Origin: STD2-102 sp964414205
GTDB lineage: Bacteria; Bacillota; Clostridia; Christensenellales; CAG-917
Direction of reading: 5' to 3'
DNA length: 64,000 nucleotides
Assembly (NCBI GenBank): GCA_964414205.1
Contig: CAYPVP010000001.1
Span: forward strand, 1-64,000
In this document: positions 42,414 to 50,954 of the stretch, one piece after another
How positions within the stretch are numbered: position 1 is the stretch's first letter
Layout: each line of letters starts with the position of its first letter
Program-made: the position numbers and the translations under genes
The notes under the pieces: generated by a model
The model's database searches: none
What the model was told of the DNA's origin: nothing
The model's input: the letters and a program-made list of their open reading frames with translations, nothing else

Positions 42414-43075
42414 TATGCATTTCCTCCTTCCCTAACAGGGGTCTTTCCGAGGATTTCGCCTTTATAAATCCAGCACTTAACACCAATAACACCAAATGTT
42501 GTGTGTGCTTCAGCAAAACCATAGTCAATATCTGCTCTCAATGTTTGAAGTGGAATTGAACCTTCATGATAATTTTCAGTTCTTGCAATTTCTGCTCCAT
42601 CAAGTCTTCCTGAAACCATAGTTTTTACACCTTTGACTCCAGATTTCATTGCTCTTGACATTGCTTGCTTCATTGTGCGACGGAAAGATGCTCTTTGTTC
42701 AAGTTGCTTTGCAATTGATTCAGCAAGCAATTGTGCATCAGAGTCAGGCCTTTTGACTTCCATAATATTGATAGCAATTTGACGATTAGGACTCATCTTT
42801 TGAATTTCGCCCTTGATGATTTCGACACCTGCGCCACCTTTTCCAATGAGGAATGCAGGGCGTGATGTATACATATTGATTGTCAATTTGTCTGCTGCTC
42901 TTTCAATTGTAATTTTTGAAACTGCTGCATCAAAATATTTCTTTTTCAAAAATGTTCTGATTTTGTTGTCTTCAATCAAATTGTCAGCAAATGATTTTTT
43001 GTCAGCATACCATTGGCTTTCCCATGCTTTGTTGATTCCGATTCTAAGTCCGTTTGGATCTACTTTTTGTCCCAT
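42413..43075 (-). CDS. rpsC: 30S ribosomal protein S3
   Basis: 220 residues. MGQKVDPNGLRIGI at the start, a KH domain (FLIGKGGAGVEIIKGEI) and the C-terminal GVIGVKCWIYKGEILG. Part of the mRNA entry helicase with S4 and S5. Confidence 0.98.
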   Translation of the reverse strand: MGQKVDPNGLRIGINKAWESQWYADKKSFADNLIEDNKIRTFLKKKYFDAAVSKITIERAADKLTINMYTSRPAFLIGKGGAGVEIIKGEIQKMSPNRQIAINIMEVKRPDSDAQLLAESIAKQLEQRASFRRTMKQAMSRAMKSGVKGVKTMVSGRLDGAEIARTENYHEGSIPLQTLRADIDYGFAEAHTTFGVIGVKCWIYKGEILGKTPVREGGNA

Positions 43076-43093
43076 TTCTTCAAAGCCCTCCGA

Positions 43094-43480
43094 TTAGTTT
43101 GCTGCGTCAAGAATGACGGTGATATGGCTTGAACGTTTGTTGATTCTGAACGCTCTTCCTTTTGCTGTTGGTTGAATACGTTTCAATGTTGGTCCTTCGT
43201 TTGCATAGCATTCTGCTACGACAAGGTCGTTTCTTGACATATTCAAATTGTTTTCTGCGTTTGCAACTGCTGAATTCACAACTTTCTTCAATACTTCACT
43301 TGCAGCCTTTGGTGTGTTGTTCAAAAGAGCAAGAGCCTCATTGACGCTCTTTCCTCTGATGATATCAAGCACAATTCTGATTTTACAAGGTGAAATTCTG
43401 ATGAATTTTGCGATAGCACGAGGACGATTGTCAGCAGTAGCGTTTCTTTGCAATGTTTTTTGCTTACTTCTTGTAGCCAT
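43094..43480 (-). CDS. rplV: 50S ribosomal protein L22
   Basis: 128 residues. ISPCKIRIVLDIIRGKSVNEAL and the hairpin region RIQPTAKGRAFRINKRSSH that lines the peptide exit tunnel. Gap to rpsC is 18 bp. Confidence 0.98.
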   Translation of the reverse strand: MATRSKQKTLQRNATADNRPRAIAKFIRISPCKIRIVLDIIRGKSVNEALALLNNTPKAASEVLKKVVNSAVANAENNLNMSRNDLVVAECYANEGPTLKRIQPTAKGRAFRINKRSSHITVILDAAN

Positions 43481-43488
43481 AATTCCTC

Positions 43489-43767
43489 CTATCTCTTCGC
43501 AGTTGTTTTGTCACCTGCGTGACCTTTAAATGTGCGTGTTGGCGCAAATTCGCCAAGTTTACATCCTACCATATCTTCTGTAACGTAAACAGGGATATGA
43601 GTTTTGCCATTGTGAACTGCAATTGTGTGTCCAACCATCTCTGGGAAGATTGTGGATGAGCGTGACCAAGTTTTCACGGGACGCTTGTCTCCACTTGCGT
43701 TCATTGCTTGTATTCTATTCATAAGTCTTTCTTCAACGAAAGGTCCTTTTTTAATACTTCTACTCAT
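43489..43767 (-). CDS. rpsS: 30S ribosomal protein S19
   Basis: 92 residues. MSRSIKKGPFVEERL, VKTWSRSSTIFPEMVGHT and LGEFAPTRTFKGHAG. Binds the 30S head with S13. Confidence 0.98.
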   Translation of the reverse strand: MSRSIKKGPFVEERLMNRIQAMNASGDKRPVKTWSRSSTIFPEMVGHTIAVHNGKTHIPVYVTEDMVGCKLGEFAPTRTFKGHAGDKTTAKR

Positions 43768-43777
43768 CGTTATTCTC

Positions 43778-44605
43778 CTAGTTAATACGCTTAATAATCA
43801 TCTTATTAGTTGTATTTTTCTTCTTTCTTGTCTTATATCCAAGAGTTGGTTTACCCCATGGAGTGACAGGTGATGGCATACCGACAGGTGACTTTCCTTC
43901 ACCACCGCCGTGTGGGTGGTCATTAGGGTTCATAACAACACCACGAACAGATGGTCTGATTCCCATGTGGCGAGTTTTACCAGCCTTACCAACACGAACG
44001 ATTTCATGATCAATGTTTCCGACTTGTCCAATTGTTGCTTTGCAACGAGCAAGAACATATCTCATTTCGCCTGATGGCAAACGGAGAGTTGCATATTTGC
44101 CTTCCTTAGCCATAAGTTGAGCAGAGTTTCCTGCTGAACGAGCAAGTTGTCCACCTTTTCCAGGTTGAAGTTCGATGTTGTGAATCATTGTACCAACTGG
44201 GATGTTTTCAAGTGGAAGTGCGTTTCCAACTTTGATGTCAGCATCTGAACCACTGACAATCACATCACCGACATTGAGTCCGAGTGGAGCAAGGATATAT
44301 CTCTTTTCACCATCGAAATAGTTCAAAAGAGCGATGTTTGCACTACGGTTTGGATCATATTCAATTGTTGCAACTCTTGCTGGAACAGTGTCTTTGTTGC
44401 GTTTGAAATCAATGATACGATAGATATTACGGTTTCCACCACCAATGTGTCTAACAGTGATGCGTCCTGTTGCGTTTCTTCCACCAGAATGGCTTTTTGA
44501 AGCGAGCAAAGAACGTTCTGGTTTTGAGCATGTGATTTCAGTGAAAGCAGACACTGTCATAAAACGGCGTGCAGGTGAAGTTGGTTTATACTTTTTAATA
44601 GCCAT
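43778..44605 (-). CDS. rplB: 50S ribosomal protein L2
   Basis: 275 residues. SH3-like and OB domains; conserved SHSGGRNATGRITVRHIGGG and the peptidyl-transferase-side loop GVVMNPNDHPHGGGEGKSP with its invariant His. Needed for subunit joining and peptide bond formation. Confidence 0.98.
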   Translation of the reverse strand: MAIKKYKPTSPARRFMTVSAFTEITCSKPERSLLASKSHSGGRNATGRITVRHIGGGNRNIYRIIDFKRNKDTVPARVATIEYDPNRSANIALLNYFDGEKRYILAPLGLNVGDVIVSGSDADIKVGNALPLENIPVGTMIHNIELQPGKGGQLARSAGNSAQLMAKEGKYATLRLPSGEMRYVLARCKATIGQVGNIDHEIVRVGKAGKTRHMGIRPSVRGVVMNPNDHPHGGGEGKSPVGMPSPVTPWGKPTLGYKTRKKKNTTNKMIIKRIN

Positions 44606-44617
44606 TTTTATGCCTCC

Positions 44618-44908
44618 TTATGCCAAGCTATCGAAAAATTCGATTGCTTTTGAATCAGCAGTAAGTGTAACAATAGCTTTTTTGAAAGAAGCAGTTCTTC
44701 CTTCGGTTTTTCCCATTCTCTTCACTTTTCCGCTGTAATTTGATGTGTTAACTTTCTTAACTTTAACCTTGAAAATTTCTTCAACAGCGTCTTTGATTTG
44801 TGTCTTTGTTGCTGTTGGAAGAACTTTGAAAGTATAGCGTTTTGCGCCAATACCGTCATAGCTCTTTTCAGAAAGAATAGGCTTCAAAATGATATCATAA
44901 ACTGTCAT
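44618..44908 (-). CDS. rplW: 50S ribosomal protein L23
   Basis: 96 residues. YDIILKPILSEKSYDGI and VLPTATKTQIKDAVEEIFKV. Main docking site for trigger factor and SRP at the tunnel exit. ATG shares one base with the rplD stop. Confidence 0.98.
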   Translation of the reverse strand: MTVYDIILKPILSEKSYDGIGAKRYTFKVLPTATKTQIKDAVEEIFKVKVKKVNTSNYSGKVKRMGKTEGRTASFKKAIVTLTADSKAIEFFDSLA

Positions 44909-45528
44909 TATTTGTTTGCCTCCTCAATTTTAGCGATTGCACCCTTTGTGAAGACGACATTGCGGTTTGAAACGACATCATATGTTGAAAGAAGTCTTGA
45001 TTCTTGAACTTCAACATTTGGCATGTTTCTGACAGCACGAAGAATTGTTTCGTTGTAGTCATCAATAACAAAGATTGTTTTTCCATTAAGGTTCATAGCC
45101 TTGACTGCAGCAGCAACAAATTTTGTTTTTCCTTCTGCGAGTTCAAATTTGTCGATGATTGCAACATCATTTTGACGAATTTTTTCAGAAACTGCTGACA
45201 AGAAAGCTGCCTTTTTCATTGATTTGTTGATTTTTTGTGAAAAATCGCGTGGTTTCTTTGCAAATGCAATTCCACCTCCAACATGTTGTGGAGCACGTGA
45301 AGAACCTTGACGTGCGCGTCCTGTTCCTTTTTGACGGAAAGGCTTCATTCCACCACCACGAACTTCTCTTCTTGTGAGCGCTGCGTGTGTGCCTTGTCTA
45401 AGGTTAGCGAGTTGTGCGATTACGACTTGGTGAATGAGTGTTTCGTTATATTCTTTTCCGAAAACGCCATCATTCAACTCAATTTTGCCGACTTCTTTGC
45501 CGGTCATATCCAATACGTTAAGTTGCAT
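44908..45528 (-). CDS. rplD: 50S ribosomal protein L4
   Basis: 206 residues. The tunnel loop holds GGGMKPFRQKGTGRARQGS. In gamma-proteobacteria L4 represses the S10 operon; a comparable leader was not established here. 12 bp after rplC. Confidence 0.98.
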   Translation of the reverse strand: MQLNVLDMTGKEVGKIELNDGVFGKEYNETLIHQVVIAQLANLRQGTHAALTRREVRGGGMKPFRQKGTGRARQGSSRAPQHVGGGIAFAKKPRDFSQKINKSMKKAAFLSAVSEKIRQNDVAIIDKFELAEGKTKFVAAAVKAMNLNGKTIFVIDDYNETILRAVRNMPNVEVQESRLLSTYDVVSNRNVVFTKGAIAKIEEANK

Positions 45529-45540
45529 ATTTACCTCCGA

Positions 45541-46170
45541 CTAGCCCTTAATTGAATTCTTGACAACAACCAAACCACCTTTTGGTCCTGGAATTGCACC
45601 CTTGATGAGCAACAAATTTCTTGATGCATCAACACGAGCAACTGTCAAGTTTTGAATTGTGACTTTTTCTTGTCCCCATTGTCCTGCCATGTGTTTGTTT
45701 TTGAAAACTCTTGATGGTGATGAGCATGCACCCATTGAACCAACGCCTCTGTGATATCCAGAACCGTGAGCCATAGGACCAATATGTTGATTCCAACGTT
45801 TGATTGGGCCTGTAAAACCATGACCTTTAGAAGTTCCTGTAACATCAACATGATCTCCATTTGCGAAAACATCACAGTTGATGAGGTCGCCGACTGCATA
45901 TTTTGAGCAGTCTGCAAGTCTAAACTCACGGAGATAGCGTTGTGGAACAACGTTTGCCTTTTTGAAGTGTCCAGCCATTGGCTTTGTCACTTTTGTTTCC
46001 TTGATTGAGCCAAATGCAACTTGAATTGCATTGTAGCCTTCGTTTTGCTTGTTCTTGATTTGAACCACAGGGCAAGGTCCTGCTTCAACAACAGTAACTG
46101 GCACTACTTTGCCGTCTGCTGTAAAAATTTGGCTCATTCCAAGTTTCTTTCCGATGATTGCTTTATCCAT
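45541..46170 (-). CDS. rplC: 50S ribosomal protein L3
   Basis: 209 residues. Begins MDKAIIGKKLGMSQIF; the central extension GPMAHGSGYHRGVGSMGACS reaches the peptidyl transferase centre. One of the first proteins in 50S assembly. Confidence 0.98.
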   Translation of the reverse strand: MDKAIIGKKLGMSQIFTADGKVVPVTVVEAGPCPVVQIKNKQNEGYNAIQVAFGSIKETKVTKPMAGHFKKANVVPQRYLREFRLADCSKYAVGDLINCDVFANGDHVDVTGTSKGHGFTGPIKRWNQHIGPMAHGSGYHRGVGSMGACSSPSRVFKNKHMAGQWGQEKVTIQNLTVARVDASRNLLLIKGAIPGPKGGLVVVKNSIKG

Positions 46171-46199
46171 GTAAAGTTCACCCTCCTTTTTATTCCAAA

Positions 46200-46508
46200 T
46201 TAAAGTTTGATAGAGATATCAACGCCTGCTGGCAAGTCAAGTTTCATCAAAGAATCAACTGTTTTTGCTGTTGGGTTGAAGATATCAATCAAACGTTTGT
46301 GTGTTCTAAGTTCAAATTGTTCTCTTGAATCTTTATACTTGTGTGGGGAACGAAGAATAGTCACAACTTCCTTTTCAGTTGGAAGAGGGATTGGTCCTGA
46401 AACTTTTGTTCCTGTCTTTTTCACAGTTTCAACGATTTGTTCTGCTGAAATATCGATGAGGTTGTGATCATAAGCTTTAAGCTTAATTCTGATTTTTTGT
46501 CCAGCCAT
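46200..46508 (-). CDS. rpsJ: 30S ribosomal protein S10
   Basis: 102 residues. IRIKLKAYDHNLIDISAEQIV and SGPIPLPTEKEVVTIL; S10 also acts as NusE in antitermination of rRNA transcription. First gene of the S10-spc transcript, 110 bp after its promoter. SD site AGGAGG. Confidence 0.98.
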   Translation of the reverse strand: MAGQKIRIKLKAYDHNLIDISAEQIVETVKKTGTKVSGPIPLPTEKEVVTILRSPHKYKDSREQFELRTHKRLIDIFNPTAKTVDSLMKLDLPAGVDISIKL

Positions 46509-46618
46509 ATTAGCCTCCTGATTTTATCGGTGTACACTCACTCGTGTGTGTCATACTTTATTTTTTTCGGCGAAGTCCGATTTATCGCCTTTTTGCCTAC
46601 TTTCACATAAGCTTGTTT

Positions 46619-46647
46619 AGAATACATTTTATTTTTTTTTTAGTCAA
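46619..46647 (-). promoter_or_regulatory. S10 operon promoter
   Basis: Minus strand: -35 TTGACT (46642-46647), 17-nt A-rich spacer, -10 TATTCT (46619-46624). The leader holds GGCGA...TCGCC-type and ACACAC...GTGTGT-type short inverted repeats (about 46537-46590). Confidence 0.65.
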
Positions 46648-46846
46648 GCAAAAAAAACTCAATTTCAAAAAAAAATTAAATTTTTTCAAAAATATAGTGG
46701 TTTTTTCATTTTAGGAATTTTTTTAGGGTCTATTTGCTAAACTTGTTAATCATTTTGCTTTTATTTGTTTTCTCACCCTTCATCTAGTAATACAACATGC
46801 CATGAAAAAACTATTGTAAAAAATGATTACGCTCTTCTCAACCTTT
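46648..46846. other. A/T-rich spacer upstream of the S10 promoter
   Basis: Long A and T runs, no gene seen. Confidence 0.5.
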
Positions 46847-47250
46847 ACCTTTGCCTTTGCCTTGGTTTTTGCCTTTGCCTTGGTCTTTGCCTTTGCCTTT
46901 GCCTTGGTTTTTGCCTTGGTCTTTGCCTTTGCCTTTGCCTTGGTTTTTGCCTTTGCCTTGGTCTTTGCCTTTGCCTTTGCCTTGGTTTTTGCCTTNNNNN
47001 NNNNNNNNNNNNNNNNNNNNNNNNNNNNNNNNNNNNNNNNNNNNNNNNNNNNNNNNNNNNNNNNNNNNNNNNNNNNNNNNNNNNNNNNNNNNNNNTGGTT
47101 TTTGCCTTTGCCTTGGTCTTTGCCTTTGCCTTTGCCTTGGTTTTTGCCTTTGCCTTGGTCTTTGGCTTTGCCTTGGTCTTTGGCTTTTGCTTTGGCTTTT
47201 GCTTTTTCTTTTTCTTTTGCTTTGGGTTTGGCTTTGGCTTTGCTTTTGTG
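46847..47250. repeat. Adenine-free hexamer array with higher-order 42-bp unit
   Basis: The plus strand is a mosaic of TTTGCC and TTGGT(T/C) words with no A for about 390 sequenced and unsequenced positions. Hexamers are arranged in a 42-bp higher-order unit (one 36-bp variant), seen twice on the left of the gap and once on the right, before it decays into TTTGGC and TTTTGC words. The pattern is the same on both sides of the N run. Confidence 0.9.
46996..47095. other. Assembly gap (100 N)
   Basis: Exactly 100 N inside the hexamer array. The round number suggests a placeholder; true length is unknown. Confidence 0.97.
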
Positions 47251-47319
47251 GCTTTTCAATCTAGAAAGTTGTTTCAATTCACACTCCACAGTTCAAACAA
47301 AAATCATTATGAGTTCATT

Positions 47320-47512
47320 TTCAAATAGTAATTTATAATCAAGTTTATAAATTATGTTTTTAAATAGTATTTTCCAAATCGTGTTTTCAATCGTAATATT
47401 CAAATTGCATTTTTAAACAGAATTTTTAATTGAGTTTCCAAATTGTGATTCTAAATCAAATTTTCAAATCGTGTTTTACAAATTGTGTTTTAAATCAAAT
47501 TTTCCAAAATTG
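47320..47512. repeat. Degenerate AAATCGTGTTTT-type repeat
   Basis: About 190 bp of loosely repeated words (AAATCGTGTTTT, AAATTGTGTTTT, AAATCAAATTTTC) with a spacing of about 14-17 bases, next to the rplL terminator. Confidence 0.55.
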
Positions 47513-47541
47513 AAAAACGCCACTAAAATATAGTGGCGTTT
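47513..47541 (-). terminator. rplJL terminator
   Basis: AACGCCACTA / TAGTGGCGTT 10-bp stem with a 5-nt loop, then TTTTTC on the minus strand. It closes the transcript where rpoB would normally follow. Confidence 0.9.
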
Positions 47542-47565
47542 CTTATAAATGAAATTAAATTTCAA

Positions 47566-47940
47566 TTACTTCAATTCTGCTTCTGCACCTGCTGCTTTAA
47601 GTTTAGCAAGCATTTCATCTGCTGCTTCTTTTGCAACTGCTTCTTTGATTGTTTTTGGTGCGCCATCAACGATTGCTTTTGCATCAACAAGTCCAAGACC
47701 AGTGATTTCTTTGACAACTTTGATAACTGCAACTTTGTTTCCGCCAATTGCTTTCAAAACAACGTCAAATTCTGTTTTTTCTTCTTCTGCTGGTGCTGCT
47801 GCTCCACCTGCTGCTGGTGCTGCAACTGCCATTGCTGCTGCGCTAACTCCAAATTCTTCTTCGAGAGCCTTGACAAGGTCTGCGAGTTCCATAACTGTCA
47901 TTGATTTGATTTCTTCCATCAATTTTGTGATGTCTGCCAT
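47566..47940 (-). CDS. rplL: 50S ribosomal protein L7/L12
   Basis: 124 residues. N-terminal dimer domain, Ala/Pro/Gly-rich hinge (about 38-55) and the factor-binding C-terminal domain (GNKVAVIKVVKEITGLGLVD). Recruits EF-G, EF-Tu and IF-2. 76 bp after rplJ. Confidence 0.98.
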   Translation of the reverse strand: MADITKLMEEIKSMTVMELADLVKALEEEFGVSAAAMAVAAPAAGGAAAPAEEEKTEFDVVLKAIGGNKVAVIKVVKEITGLGLVDAKAIVDGAPKTIKEAVAKEAADEMLAKLKAAGAEAELK

Positions 47941-48016
47941 TTTATTATCCTCCGATATTATCTAATGTTTTTTTGCTGTTTCCAGCGTTTGTTGCTTTTG
48001 CAACGATTTTTTTTGT

Positions 48017-48511
48017 TTATGCTTCTTTTTCAGAAATTTGCTTCAACACAACTGCCAAATTTGTAATTGTGGCTTGCATTGAACCAAGCATTTTTGCAAT
48101 AAGGTTTTCTTTTGAACCAAATGAAGCGATGTTTTTCACTCCTGCTTCGTCCAAAAACTTTCCTTCTGCCATTCCACATTTGATTTTGATTTTTGCAAAT
48201 TTTTCTGATGCGTCTTTCAATGCTTTTGCAGGGACGATACAATCTTTGTTTGAGAATGCAAATGCAGATGTTCCGTTCAAAGCAAAATCATAATCTGTTT
48301 TTCCAAGTTCATTGAGTGCTTTTTGTACAAGACGGTTTTTCAAAACTGAATATTCAATGTCATTGTTTCTGAGTTCACGGCGAAGTGCTGTGTCATCTTC
48401 AACGCTGATTCCTTGATATTCAACAACAACCATACCTTGTGCATTTGAGAACTTTTCTTTGATTTCTTCAATTTGAGTTCTCTTTTGTTCCATTATGCTT
48501 TGTGATGCCAT
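48017..48511 (-). CDS. rplJ: 50S ribosomal protein L10
   Basis: 164 residues. Stalk base protein; VVVEYQGISVEDDTALRREL at the N-terminus and a C-terminal helix that binds L7/L12 dimers. Preceded by a long leader with attenuator, the usual target of L10 feedback. Confidence 0.97.
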   Translation of the reverse strand: MASQSIMEQKRTQIEEIKEKFSNAQGMVVVEYQGISVEDDTALRRELRNNDIEYSVLKNRLVQKALNELGKTDYDFALNGTSAFAFSNKDCIVPAKALKDASEKFAKIKIKCGMAEGKFLDEAGVKNIASFGSKENLIAKMLGSMQATITNLAVVLKQISEKEA

Positions 48512-48647
48512 ATTTACCTCCTGCTAGATTTTCAAAAAAAATGCGCCGACCAAGTGGACGACGCAAAACATTTCTGTTTCATGATGTCCTCGGCAAGTTC
48601 TTTCGATTTATGTTTTCACACTTGCTGTCTTCGGCTTAATTTTCTTC
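48512..48647 (-). promoter_or_regulatory. L10 leader with attenuator
   Basis: A 136-nt transcribed leader. Near its end TGCGTCGTCC pairs with GGTCGGCGCA (plus-strand 48542-48565), followed by eight T (48534-48541), so it is an intrinsic terminator ahead of rplJ. The layout matches the L10 leaders of Firmicutes, where L10 or L10(L12)4 binding favours termination. Confidence 0.78.
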
Positions 48648-48677
48648 ATTATAGTTGCATTGAAATCGCTTTGTCAA
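48648..48677 (-). promoter_or_regulatory. rplJL promoter, full consensus boxes
   Basis: Minus strand: -35 TTGACA (48672-48677), 18-nt spacer, -10 TATAAT (48648-48653). Confidence 0.85.
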
Positions 48678-48709
48678 GCGAATCAATGCAAAATAATTCT
48701 TTCTTTAAA

Positions 48710-49396
48710 CTACATTTTGTAGTTGATTTTTACGCTTGGTCCCATTGTTGAAGCAATATAGATTGATTTCAAATATGTTCCCTTTGACGAAGATGGTTTT
48801 GCTTTTACAAGTGCTTCCATCAATGCGTTGAAGTTTTCAGCAAGTTTTTCTGCTCCAAAAGATTTCTTTCCGATTGGGCAGTGAACAATTGAAGTTTTGT
48901 CAACTCTATATTCAACTTTACCTGCTTTGATGTCTGCGATTGCACGTGTGATGTCCATTGTGACTGTGCCTGATTTTGGGTTTGGCATCAAGCCCTTTGG
49001 TCCCAAAACTTTTCCGAGTCTTCCGACCAAGCCCATCATGTCAGGTGTTGTGACTATGACATCATATTCAAACCAGTTTTCTTTTTGGATTTTTTGAATC
49101 ATGTCTTCTGCGCCAACGAAATCTGCACCAGCGGCTTCTGCTTCTTTTGCTTTGTCGCCTTTTGCGATGACCAAAACTCTGACTGTTTTTCCTGTTCCGT
49201 TTGGAAGGACAACTACGCCACGAACTTGTTGGTCAGCGTGTCTTGAATCAACACCGAGTTTGACATGAAGTTCAATTGTTTCATCAAACTTTGCTTTTGC
49301 TGTTTGCAAAACAACATCCATTGCTTCTTTTGCATCATAAAGTTTTGATGAATCAACAACTTTTTTTGCTTCAATATAATTTTTACCTTTACTCAT
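48710..49396 (-). CDS. rplA: 50S ribosomal protein L1
   Basis: 228 residues. GRLGKVLGPKGLMPNPKSG is the hallmark, with the C-terminal STMGPSVKINY. Forms the L1 stalk that moves E-site tRNA and is a translational repressor in many bacteria. ATG 49396 behind GGAGGTTAGCT; longer in-frame starts overlap rplK. Confidence 0.98.
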   Translation of the reverse strand: MSKGKNYIEAKKVVDSSKLYDAKEAMDVVLQTAKAKFDETIELHVKLGVDSRHADQQVRGVVVLPNGTGKTVRVLVIAKGDKAKEAEAAGADFVGAEDMIQKIQKENWFEYDVIVTTPDMMGLVGRLGKVLGPKGLMPNPKSGTVTMDITRAIADIKAGKVEYRVDKTSIVHCPIGKKSFGAEKLAENFNALMEALVKAKPSSSKGTYLKSIYIASTMGPSVKINYKM

Positions 49397-49406
49397 AGCT
49401 AACCTC

Positions 49407-49832
49407 CTAGTCTTCGACAGTAACGCCCATACTGCGTGCTGTTCCTGCAACCATTGACATTGCAGCGTCAAGGTCGGCAGCAGTCAAGTCTTGCATTTTT
49501 GTTTCTGCAATTTCTTTGACTTGAGCTTTGGTGATTTTTGCGACTTTGTCTTTATTTGAACGAGCAGAACCAGTTTCAATTCCACATGCTTTTTTGATGA
49601 GAACTGCTGCTGGAGGAGTTTTCAAAACAAAAGTAAATGAACGGTCTGCATAAATTGTCATAACGACAGGGATGATAAGTCCAGCTTGTTTTGCTGTCTT
49701 TTCATTGAATTCCTTGGTGAATGCTGGAATGTTGATTCCGTGAGGACCAAGTGAAGAACCAACTGGTGGTCCTGGTGTTGCCTTTCCTGCTGGTAATTGC
49801 AATTTGACAACTGCTGTAATCTTCTTAGCCAT
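49407..49832 (-). CDS. rplK: 50S ribosomal protein L11
   Basis: 141 residues. AGKATPGPPVGSSLGPHGIN and the C-terminal MSMVAGTARSMGVTVED. Binds the GTPase-associated centre. Its 122-bp upstream gap holds two hairpins (GAAACAA/TTGTTTC at 49862-49880, CCAAACA/TGTTTGG at 49889-49906) that could be an L1/L11 feedback site. Confidence 0.98.
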   Translation of the reverse strand: MAKKITAVVKLQLPAGKATPGPPVGSSLGPHGINIPAFTKEFNEKTAKQAGLIIPVVMTIYADRSFTFVLKTPPAAVLIKKACGIETGSARSNKDKVAKITKAQVKEIAETKMQDLTAADLDAAMSMVAGTARSMGVTVED

Positions 49833-49861
49833 ATCTAACCTCCTGACTAATGTGGTTTATC

Positions 49862-49906
49862 GAAACAATTTTTTTGTTTCTCCCACTACCAAACAAAAAT
49901 GTTTGG
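49862..49906 (-). promoter_or_regulatory. Paired hairpins in the nusG-rplK gap
   Basis: Two 7-bp stems 8 bp apart, in the leader just upstream of rplK. Candidate feedback or pausing structure. Confidence 0.4.
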
Positions 49907-49954
49907 CGCACGAAAAGTCTATTTTTTGTTAAGACAATTTCGATTTTGAAAAAT

Positions 49955-50479
49955 TTAAACCTTTTCGACTTGTTTAAATTCTAATTGAACGTGATTTTCT
50001 CTTCCGAACATTGAAACGATAACTTTTACTGTTTGTTTTTCAGCATTTATATCTTCAACTGTTCCAAGAGTTCCTTCGAGCGGACCAGAAATAACTTGAA
50101 CAGTGTCACCAACATTGATGTTGAAATCTTCAATGTCAACAACTTCAAGTCCCATTCTCTTGACTTCATCTTGTGTCAATGGCAATGGTCTTCCTGCGGG
50201 TCCAACAAATCCTGTAACACCACGAGTGCTTGTAACCATAAACCAAATGTGATTTGTATAAATCATTTTGATGAAGACATAACTTGGAAATTTTTTGCGT
50301 TCGACAATCTTTCTTTTGCCGTTGCGTTCTTCCATTTTTTCTTCGATTGGCACTTTCACATCGGTGATGAACTCTTGCAAGTTGTTGTTTTCGACCATAT
50401 TGCGTAGGTTGTCTTCGACCATTCCTTCATATCCAGAATAGGTGTGAATAACATACCATTTTGGTTCGTTGTTTTCCAT
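49955..50479 (-). CDS. nusG: Transcription factor NusG
   Basis: 174 residues. NGN domain (WYVIHTYSGYEGMVEDNL) and KOW domain (GDTVQVISGPLEGTLGTVED). Binds RNA polymerase and modulates pausing and coupling. 17 bp after secE. Confidence 0.97.
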   Translation of the reverse strand: MENNEPKWYVIHTYSGYEGMVEDNLRNMVENNNLQEFITDVKVPIEEKMEERNGKRKIVERKKFPSYVFIKMIYTNHIWFMVTSTRGVTGFVGPAGRPLPLTQDEVKRMGLEVVDIEDFNINVGDTVQVISGPLEGTLGTVEDINAEKQTVKVIVSMFGRENHVQLEFKQVEKV

Positions 50480-50496
50480 TTTTGCTCCTTAACGAC

Positions 50497-50937
50497 TTAA
50501 CCGAAAATGTTTGTCCATCCATTGCCCAAAAGCAATGAAAGCAAACCAGACAAGACATAGTCAAACAAGAATATGACAATCAAAAAGAGAACGACAACCA
50601 ACAAAACAATCATTGTATTTGATGCTACTGTTTTGCCTTTAGGCCAACTGACTTTTTTCAATTCAGAAAATGTACCTTTGATTGAAGCCCACATTCTTTG
50701 AAAAATGTTTTTCTTGCCAGAATCTTTTCCCTTAGATTTCTTTTTCTTTGGGTTCTTATTCTTTTCGGCTGTTGCCCTATAATCAGGTGTCCCTATCTTT
50801 GCTTTTTTGCCCATTGTTTTTGCAGAAGTTTCATTCAATTCAAAATCTGCTTCATCAATTGCAATTTCTGCTTGGATGTCTTGAACCTTATTTTCAACAG
50901 CTTTGCCTTGGATTTTCTTTTCTGGCTTTTTTGCCAT
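50497..50937 (-). CDS. secE: Protein translocase subunit SecE with long N-terminus
   Basis: 146 residues. Only the last 65 match SecE: SELKKVSWPKGKTVASNT, then one membrane helix. The first 80 residues are a charged, Lys/Glu-rich extension not found in the 60-75 residue SecE of most Gram-positives. ATG 50937 behind AGGAGGCGAG. Confidence 0.93.
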   Translation of the reverse strand: MAKKPEKKIQGKAVENKVQDIQAEIAIDEADFELNETSAKTMGKKAKIGTPDYRATAEKNKNPKKKKSKGKDSGKKNIFQRMWASIKGTFSELKKVSWPKGKTVASNTMIVLLVVVLFLIVIFLFDYVLSGLLSLLLGNGWTNIFG

Positions 50938-50954
50938 ACTCGCCCTCCTAAGCC

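Noticed and set aside
46765..47338. Open frames coding Phe-Ala-Leu-Val or Lys-Ala-Thr repeats across the hexamer array
   Set aside because: All frames are open because of the repeat; they cross the N gap and have no ribosome binding site or family likeness.
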